Positions 35,157 through 44,991 of a stretch of DNA of 64,000 nucleotides are shown here, one piece after another. This stretch comes from Desulfuribacillus stibiiarsenatis (GTDB lineage Bacteria; Bacillota; Bacilli; Desulfuribacillales; Desulfuribacillaceae): NCBI RefSeq assembly GCF_001742305.1, contig NZ_MJAT01000035.1, forward strand, positions 62,001 through 126,000, read 5' to 3'. Every line of letters begins with the position of its first letter. Position 1 is the stretch's first letter. The translations under genes were made by a program, and so were the position numbers. Under the pieces are notes generated by a model. It worked only from the letters and a program-made list of their open reading frames with translations. It was not told the DNA's origin and did no database searches.

Positions 35157-37516
35157 TGTTATGGCGCAAGTTACGTAGGGACCTTTGGTTGAATAAGGCT
35201 GCATATATTTCATGCTTGGCGGTCATTGTGATTGGTCTCATGGTATACACATCGATTGCCATCGTGTATGAGAATTTAGAATCAGCGAAGGAACGATTTT
35301 ATTCAGAGCAGAACTTTGCGGATGGATTTGTCAAACTGGAAGGAATGCCGATTTCACAACTGAAGAGTTTAGAGAAGATTGATGGGATAGCACAGATTGA
35401 AGGAAGAATCGTGCAAGATGTAAGGGTGTACGCACCAGACCGAACGGAAAGCGTGTATTTGCGCCTAGTTTCTGTCAACACAGAGAAAGCTGATGGTGTC
35501 AATCGAGTGCACGTGCTTGAAGGCACTCACTTATCTTCGCGAATTGAGAATATTTTGCTTGACCCAGCATTTGCAAAGGCGAATCAAATAGAGTTAGGAT
35601 CTGGAATCACAGCTATAATAGAAGGGAAAAAGGTTGACTTCACGGTCAATGGGCATGGGCAAAGCCCTGAATTCGTATATGCCATGCGTTCTATGCAAGA
35701 CATTTACCCAGCACCGGAGACATTTGGTATAGCTTACGCGCCCCTTGATGTGATGATGAAGCTATTTCAAGGCGGAAGTACCTTCAATGATATTGTATTT
35801 ACGGTGAGGGATGGATATACATACGAACAAGTAGAAGAACAAATCAAACCAAGGCTTAAGAAGTATGGCTTACAATATATCATTCCTAGAAAAGATCAAA
35901 TGAGTAACGTGATCTTAACACAAGAACTTACGCAATTGGAGTCAATGGTTGCAACTGTTCCTGTGATTTTTCTAGGTGTCGCGGCGATGGTCTTATATAT
36001 TATGCTACGTAGAATGGTAGAACAGCAACGCGGACAGATTGGCACATTAAAAGCGTTTGGATATACAGAACGAGAGATTCTTTTCCATTATTTGTCCTAT
36101 GGTATGGTGATTGGACTGATTGGCGGAATTCTTGGAGGATTAGCAGGTAGTGCATTATCGTTTCCGATGACACAGTTATACCAGCAATTCTTTGCTTTGC
36201 CAGGATTGAAGAGTGAATTTTCGATGCGTTATTTCTTTTTTGGTATCCTTTTGTCCTTAATTTTTAGCATAATAGCAGCGTATCAAGGGAGCAAAGGGTT
36301 GTTGCGGCTTCAACCGGCAGAAGCTATGCGGCCACCAACACCCCCGAAAGCAAAGAAGATTGTAATCGAGCATTTACCTTTTGTTTGGTCATTACTGACA
36401 GTGCAAGGAAAAATGGCAACACGTAATATGTTTCGAAATAAGCTGCGTAGCGTATTTATTCTTATTGGAGTTGCTTTTTCATTCAGTATGATTGCAGTAT
36501 CTGTCTATTTATATAGCATGGGGGATGTGATTTTTAAGGACCAATTTACGAAAGTTCAGACCTATGATGTGAAAATAGCTTTAGTAAGACCTGCATATCA
36601 GCAATTATTAGAAAAAGAACTATGGCGTACAGAAGGTGTAAAGAAAGTGGAGGCAATGCTGGAAGTACCAGTGTCTCTAGAAAATCAATGGCTCAAAAAA
36701 GATGTTGTAATGCTGGGGCTAGCGAATAACTCTAGTCTGTATCGGGTGCTTGATTCGGATGGCAATGAAGTCACATTAAAGCCCCATGGAATCTATCTAA
36801 CCCAAAATCTAGCACAAGCGTTAGATATAGGGGTCGGTAGGGAGGTACTATTAGAAAGTCCCTATCTTAAAGAGGAGAGTCTGCAAGTTCCTGTAGCAGG
36901 AATCATCACACAGAATATCGGGTCTAATGCCTTTATGGATTATTCGTATATGACGGAGTTGCTCGGTCACGGCCCGATTGCTACATCGATGTTATTAAAT
37001 ATTCCTAGTGAAGATATTGCGAATCTGAAGAAGAACTACCAGGAATCACCGATTATTGGAGGCATTGAAGACAAAGGACAAACGATGAGGCAAATTACAG
37101 AATTGATAGAGTCATACTCTTTTACCAGCTGGATTCTAGTGTTTTTCGCAGGGATTTGTGGGTTTGCTATTATCTATAGCTCTAGTATTATTGCCTTATC
37201 GGAAAGACAAAGGGAGTTAGCTTCCCTTCGAGTGTTAGGAATGTCGTCTAAGGAAGCCTTTGAAGTCCTTAGTTTTGAACAGTGGGTTATTTCAGGGATA
37301 GCGATGCTAGTAGGAATACCACTTTCGTTTTCTATGTTAGAGGGATTGGCGCAATCAATCGATTCAGATATTATGTCGATACCAGTATACTTCGAGCCGA
37401 TTACATTCGTGTATGCGGCAATCGGGACTGTGATTTCCATTCTTATCGCACAGTATACGACGTATTCAAGAATTCGAAAGCTCGTATTAGCCGATGTTCT
37501 TAAAGAGAGGGATTAG
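35156..37516 (+). CDS. FtsX-like ABC transporter permease
   Basis: A 786-residue permease starting with GTG at 35156. It has an N-terminal transmembrane helix (about 15-38) and an extracytoplasmic MacB-like domain (about 40-260). Next come three helices (about 265-390) with the FtsX motif RGQIGTLKAFGYTEREI, then a second helix and extracytoplasmic domain (about 425-640), and the last three helices with RELASLRVLGMSSKEAFEVL. This is the ten-helix, duplicated-FtsX architecture. Together with the ATPase and the HlyD-like adaptor it forms a complete export or envelope-stress module. The substrate is unknown. Confidence 0.92.
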   Translation: MLWRKLRRDLWLNKAAYISCLAVIVIGLMVYTSIAIVYENLESAKERFYSEQNFADGFVKLEGMPISQLKSLEKIDGIAQIEGRIVQDVRVYAPDRTESVYLRLVSVNTEKADGVNRVHVLEGTHLSSRIENILLDPAFAKANQIELGSGITAIIEGKKVDFTVNGHGQSPEFVYAMRSMQDIYPAPETFGIAYAPLDVMMKLFQGGSTFNDIVFTVRDGYTYEQVEEQIKPRLKKYGLQYIIPRKDQMSNVILTQELTQLESMVATVPVIFLGVAAMVLYIMLRRMVEQQRGQIGTLKAFGYTEREILFHYLSYGMVIGLIGGILGGLAGSALSFPMTQLYQQFFALPGLKSEFSMRYFFFGILLSLIFSIIAAYQGSKGLLRLQPAEAMRPPTPPKAKKIVIEHLPFVWSLLTVQGKMATRNMFRNKLRSVFILIGVAFSFSMIAVSVYLYSMGDVIFKDQFTKVQTYDVKIALVRPAYQQLLEKELWRTEGVKKVEAMLEVPVSLENQWLKKDVVMLGLANNSSLYRVLDSDGNEVTLKPHGIYLTQNLAQALDIGVGREVLLESPYLKEESLQVPVAGIITQNIGSNAFMDYSYMTELLGHGPIATSMLLNIPSEDIANLKKNYQESPIIGGIEDKGQTMRQITELIESYSFTSWILVFFAGICGFAIIYSSSIIALSERQRELASLRVLGMSSKEAFEVLSFEQWVISGIAMLVGIPLSFSMLEGLAQSIDSDIMSIPVYFEPITFVYAAIGTVISILIAQYTTYSRIRKLVLADVLKERD

Positions 37517-37528
37517 GGGGAAGAAGTC

Positions 37529-38791
37529 ATGAAGAAATGGATTAAGTGGGGATTATTCGTGATTATAGGTGTGGCCATTGCGTTTTATATGTATCAAGAA
37601 TCGAATAAACCATTAGAAGTAGATATCATGCAAGTCGCTTGGCAATCGTTAGAAGAAAAGATTGAAGAAGAAGCAACCGTCGTCGCAGTGCATGATCGGT
37701 CTGTATACTCATTAACACCAGGAAAAGTAGATAAAGTCTATTTCAAGGAAGGCGCTCAAGTGAAAAAAGGAGCACTCCTATTTCAAATCGACAATCGAGA
37801 ACTTGGCTACCAAATTTCTCAATTAAAAGCGCAACTAATCAGCCTTGAGGGACAAGAGCGACAAATGTACCCCGAATTACGACCGAGTCAAATTCGCAGT
37901 CAGGAGTTAGCCATTGAGCAAGCGAGAATCCAACTCGAATCGGCAAAAGAGGATGTCATAAAAGTGGAAGCACTCTACGAAGCAGGGGCGATTAGTCAAG
38001 AAATGTATCTCCAAGCACAAAGGGCTGTGGTGACACTGAGTAATCAACTCGCCCAACAGGAGCAAGCGTTGGAAGTATTGAAAGACAGAGCAATTCCAAC
38101 CTCAGGGATCGACCAGCAATTTATGGGCCAAAGGGAGCTTGTTCAAGCACAAATTGCGCTAGCGGAGTATCAGTTATCGAATACACGTATCTATGCTCCA
38201 ATCGGGGGTATTGTACAAGAGAAATACATTGAAGAGGGAATGGTCATCCCGCCAGGGTTTGCAGCTTTTACAATTTATGATGGAACCCAATTTGAATTAG
38301 AGACGTTGGTACTCATGGAAGATATAGTCGATTTAGAGGTTGGCATACCAGTTACCATTACACAACCTCGTAAAACAGGAGATATTGAGTTTCCGGGAGT
38401 TGTGCGTGTCATCGCATCGACTGCTCAACCAACGGTTTCTACTCTAGGACTAAAAGAAACTCGCGTCAAGGTTTCAATTTCCATAGACCACAAAGATATT
38501 CCAGCGGGAGTTAGGCTGGGGCTTGGATATGTGTTTGATGTAGCGTTTGTTACCCATCAAGAAACGAATCAATTGATTATACCTAAAACATCAATCTTTA
38601 CTTACGATGGTGCGGATGCCGTATGGGTTGTCAAGGATGGTGTAGCAGAAATTCAGAAAATTCATAAGGGGTTTGAATCGGCGGATCGAGTAGTAGTAGA
38701 GCAAGGTCTAGAGCTAGGGCAGCAAATGATACGGAATCCCCGCATCGATGGATTAAAACCCGGTGTCTTAGTGATTGCTAAGGAAGGTTAG
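37529..38791 (+). CDS. HlyD/MacA-like periplasmic adaptor protein
   Basis: A 420-residue membrane fusion protein. A signal anchor (about residues 7-24) is followed by a barrel and lipoyl half with PGKVDKVYFKEGAQVKKGALL, a coiled-coil hairpin (about 105-190), the second lipoyl half (YAPIGGIVQEKYIEEG) and beta-barrel domains. Adaptors of this type bridge an FtsX-like permease to the envelope. It is the third gene of the module; GGGGGAAG precedes the ATG. In a Gram-positive cell there is no outer-membrane channel, so it probably acts as an extracytoplasmic sleeve. Confidence 0.9.
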   Translation: MKKWIKWGLFVIIGVAIAFYMYQESNKPLEVDIMQVAWQSLEEKIEEEATVVAVHDRSVYSLTPGKVDKVYFKEGAQVKKGALLFQIDNRELGYQISQLKAQLISLEGQERQMYPELRPSQIRSQELAIEQARIQLESAKEDVIKVEALYEAGAISQEMYLQAQRAVVTLSNQLAQQEQALEVLKDRAIPTSGIDQQFMGQRELVQAQIALAEYQLSNTRIYAPIGGIVQEKYIEEGMVIPPGFAAFTIYDGTQFELETLVLMEDIVDLEVGIPVTITQPRKTGDIEFPGVVRVIASTAQPTVSTLGLKETRVKVSISIDHKDIPAGVRLGLGYVFDVAFVTHQETNQLIIPKTSIFTYDGADAVWVVKDGVAEIQKIHKGFESADRVVVEQGLELGQQMIRNPRIDGLKPGVLVIAKEG

Positions 38792-38805
38792 AAAGACACT
38801 AATAT

Positions 38806-38906
38806 CCATAGGAATACAAGATTATTGAAAATCCATGAGAATTTTAAATAATTCTATAGTACGAAATGAACAAAACTGTTATTATATATCTAGACAATTC
38901 CTATGG
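38806..38906. repeat. 10-bp inverted repeat in the chemoreceptor leader
   Basis: CCATAGGAAT at 38806-38815 is the exact reverse complement of ATTCCTATGG at 38897-38906, with 81 bp between. It may be an untranslated-leader stem or a coincidence. Confidence 0.4.
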
Positions 38907-38941
38907 GTACTAGGAGCTTTAATTGAATGGGAGGCTTTCTC

Positions 38942-40579
38942 GTGAGTTTAAAAGTTAAATTGATGACATTTATTGTTGGACTAGGCGGATTGGCAATTTT
39001 CGGTTTTCTTAGTATGGACAATTCGATCGCAGGAGTTATAGGGGCACTGTTTTCTGCAGGGATGGCTATATCAGGATTGTTCTTTATTCAATTAAATCTA
39101 TTTACCCCGTTAAATAAGATTATTGCGTTTCAAGCGAGCATTGCAGCTGGAGATTATACTGTGGAACCATTGAAAATTAAGGGCTCTTCAGAATTAGAAT
39201 CAATGGCTGTATCCGGAAACAGCTTATTAGACAATCAGAAAGCAATGATTTCTGAGATTATTAGTGCAACCCAACAAGTAAAGGCTTCTAGTAAAGAGTT
39301 AGTAGTATCTGGACAACAAGTAGGAGATTTTTCTCATCAAGTAAGTGGAGCAATCGAACAAGTTGCTGGTGGTGCTGTTGAGTTATCTGAGCAAATTGGA
39401 GATGCTGCGCGTAATATTGATTCAATGATTTACGAACTATCAATTGTGAGCGGAAAAGCATCAGAAATGCAAGACTCAGGGAAAATGGTTACTAAGAATA
39501 TCGATGTAGGTACGAAATCTATAAAACAAGCGGTCGATCAGATGGTCGTAATAGAATCTCGCGTGGGGCAATCTGCAAAAGCGATTCGAATATTAGAAGA
39601 TAAATCGAACGAAGTCGGAAACATCGTAACAATCATTAGTGGGATTGCCGATCAAACCAATCTGTTAGCGTTAAATGCATCGATTGAAGCAGCAAGAGCT
39701 GGTGAGCATGGAAGAGGATTTGCTGTAGTAGCAGAAGAAGTACGTAAGCTTGCAGAAGAATCTGCGAATGCTACCGACAAAATCACAGATCTCATTCATG
39801 AGATTCGTAAAGAGATTACAGATGCAGTAAAAGCTATGGAGCAAGGATTAGACGAAGTAAAGACTGGCTCCAAAGTCATTGAAAATACAGGGCAAGCTTT
39901 CTCGGAAATCAATAAGGAAGCGAATAATTTACTTAAGTACGTTTCTCAGGTTGGAGAAAGTACGAATAATATGGCAAGCAGTAGTAATCATGTCAATCAG
40001 GCAATTATGGATATTACGAGTGTTAGTGAAATCTTCTCTGCAAACTCTGAAGAGGTAGCGGCGGCAAGTTCTGAACAAGTACATGCAACAGAGGCGATAC
40101 TCAAGGGCGCGGATTATTTAGATAAAATGGCCGAGAAACTTTCAAAAGCTGTCTCTAAGTTCAACATGGATATGTGTCTCAGATGGTCACCGGACTTAGC
40201 TGTAGGGCATGATACAATCGATGAACAACACCAAGAGCTTGTGCGTCAAATTAACCTTTTACTAGATGCGTGTAATCAAGGGAAAGGGAAGGGAACTGTT
40301 AATGAAATTATTTCTTTTCTAGAGAAATATGTGGTAGATCACTTTGGCATGGAAGAGGAGCAAATGTTGAAATACGATTATCCTCACTACACTGCCCATA
40401 AAGCGCAGCATACGAAGTTTATAGAGACCTTCTTAGCTGTTAAAGAGCAGATTCAGAAATCTGCTGTTGGACCGCACACTGCGATAGAAGTTAATCAGAT
40501 TGTAGTAGACTGGTTAATCGATCATATTAACAAGGTTGACAGAGAGTTAGGTAAGTTCTTAAGGAATGTGAAGAAATAA
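38942..40579 (+). CDS. Methyl-accepting chemotaxis protein with C-terminal hemerythrin domain
   Basis: A receptor of 545 residues from the GTG at 38942, where GGGAGG stands eight bases upstream; an ATG at 38927 overlaps this ribosome binding site. Two close transmembrane helices (about residues 6-23 and 28-50) leave almost no external domain. A HAMP-like linker and the MCP signalling domain follow, with tip segments [19 protein letters not shown] and [18 protein letters not shown]. The C-terminal hemerythrin (about 415-545) has [25 protein letters not shown] and DHINKVD ligands. The inferred role is oxygen or redox sensing from the cytoplasm, as in DcrH of Desulfovibrio. Confidence 0.93.
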   Translation: MSLKVKLMTFIVGLGGLAIFGFLSMDNSIAGVIGALFSAGMAISGLFFIQLNLFTPLNKIIAFQASIAAGDYTVEPLKIKGSSELESMAVSGNSLLDNQKAMISEIISATQQVKASSKELVVSGQQVGDFSHQVSGAIEQVAGGAVELSEQIGDAARNIDSMIYELSIVSGKASEMQDSGKMVTKNIDVGTKSIKQAVDQMVVIESRVGQSAKAIRILEDKSNEVGNIVTIISGIADQTNLLALNASIEAARAGEHGRGFAVVAEEVRKLAEESANATDKITDLIHEIRKEITDAVKAMEQGLDEVKTGSKVIENTGQAFSEINKEANNLLKYVSQVGESTNNMASSSNHVNQAIMDITSVSEIFSANSEEVAAASSEQVHATEAILKGADYLDKMAEKLSKAVSKFNMDMCLRWSPDLAVGHDTIDEQHQELVRQINLLLDACNQGKGKGTVNEIISFLEKYVVDHFGMEEEQMLKYDYPHYTAHKAQHTKFIETFLAVKEQIQKSAVGPHTAIEVNQIVVDWLIDHINKVDRELGKFLRNVKK

Positions 40580-40593
40580 GTATACTAGATATG

Positions 40594-40619
40594 AGCCTGG
40601 ACAAAAGTCCGGGCTTTTT
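40594..40619 (+). terminator. Rho-independent terminator
   Basis: A stem AGCCTGGAC / GTCCGGGCT with an AAAA loop is followed by TTTTT, 14 bp after the chemoreceptor stop. Confidence 0.93.
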
Positions 40620-40686
40620 GCTGTCTGAAAAATGTTGAATTTCAGAGAATACTTGCGAAAAATTTGAATGGTTCTTCAAAAAGCCA

Positions 40687-40749
40687 TTGACTATAATTAT
40701 CACTATCATGTATAATTCCCGTACAATACATTAATGATAATCATTACTA
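40687..40749 (+). promoter_or_regulatory. Promoter with two Fur-box-like dyads
   Basis: TTGACT (40687-40692) and TATAAT (40711-40716), 18 bp apart, form a good sigma-A promoter. A dyad close to the 7-1-7 Fur consensus overlaps its -35 region (40688-40702, TGACTATAATTATCA, two mismatches). A second dyad lies downstream (40735-40749, TGATAATCATTACTA, two mismatches). This would fit iron- or metal-dependent repression of the S-layer/hydrogenase unit. Other Fur-family members (PerR, Zur) have similar boxes. Confidence 0.55.
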
Positions 40750-40809
40750 TTTGTAAAAGATTGGATGGGATGGACAACGATGACAAGAAATCTACGGGGA
40801 AGGCGAGCA

Positions 40810-43800
40810 ATGAAAAAAGTAGTAAGTAGTTTACTAGCTTTACTAATGGTAATTAGTGTGCTGCCATTACATATGGTGCAAGCATCAGAAGAAAAAGATT
40901 ATGTTTATGATTGGTCTATGGTAGGCAACAATTTACCAGGTGAGGTTAAATATGTGGCTAGTGCAAGTGAGAATGACCACATTCTAGCGATAGCTAATAA
41001 TGCAGTGAATTCCATCGCAAAAGATGGGACGACTTGGAGTCAGGACTTTACTTTAAGCGACCCCAAAAAGATTAAGAGAGTAAACGAGCAGACAAATCAA
41101 TATGTCGTTTTACAAAAATCAGACATTTACAAGGTAACCTTTAATGTTAACAAGTATATGAAAGGAACTTCTTTTAAATCTGGTGGAACTGCGCCATCTA
41201 GTGATTTTGAAAGCTTTGTGCAAGTTGGAGAAGATAATTATTTTCTAGCAACAAAAAGTAATGGTGTATTCTATTTTAATGGCGCTACATGGCAAAGTGT
41301 ATCGGGGCCAAAAAGCGGTTCAACATTACTACAACTGAAAGAAATATTCACTATTTCCAATAAAGTTTATGTAGGTGCAACTAATACTGGGTTATTTGAA
41401 TTTAATGGTGACTTAGCGACGCCGGAGTGGACACAAGTAGGAAACACTTTGGCGAGTAATAATATCCATGATTTAGTTACATGGAACGGGAGTTTTTATA
41501 TTGGATCGAATAATACAGGAGTAAGAAAGCTTAATGAAGAGGGGACGTCTTGGTTATCGACTACGATTACCCAACATATTCGAAATTTATTTATTTACGA
41601 TAATCGATTATATGTTGTAACACAGCAAAACGGTATCTATGTTTCTTTAGATGGTGAAACATTCAAACAAATCAAAAGTAAATCATCATCTCAGTTACCT
41701 AATGGACAAATAGAAGATAGTGTTGTAGTAGGGAATGAACTTATTGTTGGGAATAAGGCAAAACAAGTATACAAAATAGACCTTTCATCTCACGAGGAAC
41801 AGTCGGCAGGTGATGTAGGTAATGTAGTAGGTCCGCCAACAACGGCCAACAGTAACATTACAATGCCACAGGGCACATTATCAGTTGGGCAGCCGTTTGA
41901 ATTTACAGTTACTTTAAGAGATAGTTCCAATAGACTTGTCACAGAATCAGCGTTATCTCTGACCTTAAACAAGGGTCAATTATTAAATGTGGTAGAGAGT
42001 ACGGACAATCCAGGTACGTACTCGTTAACTGCAACCTATGATAAAGCTGAAAAAACTACGATAAAAGTTCGCTTTAATGGCATAGACATATTAGAGCTAA
42101 AAGACGTCACATTTGCTGCTGTTTTGGTACCAGGCGTACCAGTGGCGATGAATAGCACAATCACAAATCCTGTAGGGTCGTTAGAAGTAAATCAACCATT
42201 TACATTTTCTATTGTATTAAGAGATTTTGAAAATACGGTAGTAACCGGAGCTACCATAGGAGTATCTTCACTTTCATTAAACAAAGGAACACTTGTAGAT
42301 GTAGTAGAAAGCAGCCAAAATCCAGGCACATATACATTAACTGCAACCTATGACAAAGCTGAGAAAACTACGATTAAAGTACGTTTTAACAGCACTGATA
42401 TACTAGAGCTAAAAGATCTCACATTTGTAGCAGCTCTGGTTGCGGGCGTACCAGTTAGTGCGAATAGCACAATAACGTATCCAGTAGGGGACGTAGAGGT
42501 TAATAAGCCTTATATCTTTACAATAGTTCTTCGAGATTTTGCTAACAACCCTGTAACAGGAGCTGCTATAGGAGCGTCTTCCCTTTCGCTGAATAATGGG
42601 ACTCTAGTAAATGTAGTAGAAAGTACGCAGAATCCTGGAACATATACATTAACAGCTACCTACGACAAAATTGAGAAGAAAACAATTAAAATTCGTTTCA
42701 GTGGTACTGACATATTAGAGTTAAAAGATTTGCAATTTGTGATGGCTCAAGGTCCAGGAATCCCAAGCCTTAGTAAAAGTAGCACAGACGTACAAGGAGA
42801 TTTAATTGTTAACTCTACATTTAATATCATTTTATACTTACGTGACATAAATGACGATCCAGTATCAGGTGTAGCAGAATCATTAAAACTCAATAAAGGA
42901 CAGAGTATCACAGTGGTAGAAGGTGCAAATGGAACCTATATGTTTAGCCTTCGTTATGATAAAGCAGAAACAACCAATATCAAGATTCAATATATGAATA
43001 GTGATTTCATAGAAATCAAGAATCTTACATTTCTTGCAAACTTACAGCCGTTTGACCCGTCTAGTATTCCGTCACTGGGAAGTTTAGCGGCAGATGCTGG
43101 GATAGCTGGATCTCACTCTGCTGGTTCACAGTATGATTCAAATACGAGCTTTAGTTTAATTCAAGATGTATCAGGGCTATTAGCACAATCACCAAGCACA
43201 CCAACACCAGGTAGTGGTTCTAGTTCAAGCGGAAGTTCGGGTAGTGGATCAACAAGTGGTGGCGGAAGTAGTTCAACAACACAGCCAACCAATAATACTC
43301 AAGCAACAACAATCAATAACATTGCTCAACAAGCTGCAACAGCAAATACCGCACAAGCGCGTACAGAGCTAGCACAGAATACGGCACAAACCCTGCAAGC
43401 AATGGCTACCTCAACAACTACAATAGCCAATGCAGCGCAAGCTACTTCAGTTGCACAAGAGAAATCGGATGCATTAAAAACAACAGCTTTAGTAGTATCA
43501 AAGTTAGACAAAGCAGAAGATATAGCAAAGGTGCTTGACGGAACGAAGAACGTTCTAAACAGCTCGAAAGATGCCATAAGCAAAGTTGAACCGCAACAAG
43601 CGGTATCGATTGCTAAGGATATCATTGAAAACGCTGTGGCGGTTAAGAATGCTGTGAATGGATCTAGGTCTCAAGTGGCAAAAGAGCTTCAAGAAGTACA
43701 AAAGGCAATCCAAGATACGGCACAAACTGCTATTCAACGCGCTGGGGTAACGATGGTATCGAGTGAAGGACTACAGAAGCAGGGAGATCAAGTAACTGCA

Positions 43801-44958
43801 AAAGTAACGGTTGATACAATTCTTACTTCGGCAAATCAGGTATCCCAAGCAACGCAAGAAATTAACGCAACATTAAATAAAGAACAAATAATTGTAAATA
43901 AATCTTTTGAAACGTCAGTAAGAATTGCAATCCCGAAAGAAGATGGAACAAATGTTGCAACAGCGGTCATTCCATTTACGGCAATGCAAGAAGTTGCAAA
44001 TAAGAACATCCAAGGAATAGGAATTCAGATACAAACGGCTAACATTACCATTCAAACAGGAATCTTCAACGGCACAAGAGGCGCAGATATTACAATTAGT
44101 GCAGGTCGTATTGAGTCAAGTCAATTATCGGCTGTAGCTAGACAAAATGTTCCTTCTAGTAGCAACGTAGTAGAATTAAAGATTGCTTTAGATGGACAGA
44201 ACATTCGTCAGTTCCAAAAGCCTGTAAAAGTCGAAATTCCATACACGCTAAAAGCTGGTGAGAATCCAAAGACAATCACAGCGTTCTACTTAAAAGATGA
44301 TGGATCAATAGAAGCAGTTGGTGGTAATTATAACGAAGCTACAGGCAATGTGGAATTTGTTACAAATCACTTCAGTAAGTTTTTCGCAATGCCAGCATCT
44401 AGGAGTTTTGTGGATACTAGTAGCATTACATGGGCAAACGATGCAGTATCAACATTAGCAGGAAAAGGCATTATCCGCGGAGTAGGACTAAACGCTGAAA
44501 AATCTGGTGAACTATTCAATCCAAATGCGAATGTTACTAGAGCAGAATTTGCAAGTATGATTGTGCGTATGTTAAAGCTAGATGGTAGCCAAACTACAAC
44601 TCCATTTGCAGATGTGAAGGAATCAGCATGGTATGCAGATGCTATAAGAGCCGCTTACGCAAACGGAATCATCAACGGAAAATCTGCTACAGCATTCGAT
44701 CCAGAAGGAAAGATTACTAGACAGGAAATGGCTGTAATGATTGCTAGAGTTCTAGAACAACAAGGATATAGAGCAACTACTTCACAAGAACATAACTTCC
44801 CTGACTCTTCTGTGATTGCAACTTGGGCTCAAGCAGGTGTCGCGCTTGTAAGCCGTGAAGAGATTGTAACAGGTATGGGAGACGGAAGTTTTGCTCCTAC
44901 AGCAAATGCTACAAGAGCACAAACAGCTGTAATGCTGTACAGATTGCTCGGCAAATAG
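40810..44958 (+). CDS. Large S-layer-homology surface protein with propeller-like and Ig-like repeats
   Basis: A protein of 1,382 residues from the ATG at 40810, preceded by GGAAGG; upstream in-frame ATGs lack ribosome binding sites. A Sec signal peptide (MKKVVSSLLALLMVISVLPL, cleavage probably after VQA) is followed by propeller-like repeats (about 30-330; NGVFYFNG, NTGVRKLN). Four Ig/invasin-like repeats of ~100 residues follow (about 340-745; LSLNKGTL, NPGTYTLTATYDKAEKTTIKV), then a Ser/Gly linker, an Ala/Gln/Thr-rich helical region, a beta-rich domain, and three SLH domains (about 1200-1382) that bind pyruvylated cell-wall polymer. No terminator separates it from the hydrogenase genes 33 bp downstream. 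The lack of homology-based detail means its binding partner is unknown. Confidence 0.88.
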   Translation: MKKVVSSLLALLMVISVLPLHMVQASEEKDYVYDWSMVGNNLPGEVKYVASASENDHILAIANNAVNSIAKDGTTWSQDFTLSDPKKIKRVNEQTNQYVVLQKSDIYKVTFNVNKYMKGTSFKSGGTAPSSDFESFVQVGEDNYFLATKSNGVFYFNGATWQSVSGPKSGSTLLQLKEIFTISNKVYVGATNTGLFEFNGDLATPEWTQVGNTLASNNIHDLVTWNGSFYIGSNNTGVRKLNEEGTSWLSTTITQHIRNLFIYDNRLYVVTQQNGIYVSLDGETFKQIKSKSSSQLPNGQIEDSVVVGNELIVGNKAKQVYKIDLSSHEEQSAGDVGNVVGPPTTANSNITMPQGTLSVGQPFEFTVTLRDSSNRLVTESALSLTLNKGQLLNVVESTDNPGTYSLTATYDKAEKTTIKVRFNGIDILELKDVTFAAVLVPGVPVAMNSTITNPVGSLEVNQPFTFSIVLRDFENTVVTGATIGVSSLSLNKGTLVDVVESSQNPGTYTLTATYDKAEKTTIKVRFNSTDILELKDLTFVAALVAGVPVSANSTITYPVGDVEVNKPYIFTIVLRDFANNPVTGAAIGASSLSLNNGTLVNVVESTQNPGTYTLTATYDKIEKKTIKIRFSGTDILELKDLQFVMAQGPGIPSLSKSSTDVQGDLIVNSTFNIILYLRDINDDPVSGVAESLKLNKGQSITVVEGANGTYMFSLRYDKAETTNIKIQYMNSDFIEIKNLTFLANLQPFDPSSIPSLGSLAADAGIAGSHSAGSQYDSNTSFSLIQDVSGLLAQSPSTPTPGSGSSSSGSSGSGSTSGGGSSSTTQPTNNTQATTINNIAQQAATANTAQARTELAQNTAQTLQAMATSTTTIANAAQATSVAQEKSDALKTTALVVSKLDKAEDIAKVLDGTKNVLNSSKDAISKVEPQQAVSIAKDIIENAVAVKNAVNGSRSQVAKELQEVQKAIQDTAQTAIQRAGVTMVSSEGLQKQGDQVTAKVTVDTILTSANQVSQATQEINATLNKEQIIVNKSFETSVRIAIPKEDGTNVATAVIPFTAMQEVANKNIQGIGIQIQTANITIQTGIFNGTRGADITISAGRIESSQLSAVARQNVPSSSNVVELKIALDGQNIRQFQKPVKVEIPYTLKAGENPKTITAFYLKDDGSIEAVGGNYNEATGNVEFVTNHFSKFFAMPASRSFVDTSSITWANDAVSTLAGKGIIRGVGLNAEKSGELFNPNANVTRAEFASMIVRMLKLDGSQTTTPFADVKESAWYADAIRAAYANGIINGKSATAFDPEGKITRQEMAVMIARVLEQQGYRATTSQEHNFPDSSVIATWAQAGVALVSREEIVTGMGDGSFAPTANATRAQTAVMLYRLLGK
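41830..43050 (+). repeat. Four ~300-bp repeats coding Ig-like domains
   Basis: Units start near 41830, 42127, 42436 and 42745. Units two and three are the most alike, down to long runs of identical codons around the TYDKAEK motif, which suggests recent duplication; the fourth is more divergent. Confidence 0.8.
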
Positions 44959-44991
44959 TTCTAGAATGGTATAGACAGGAGAATAGAACGG

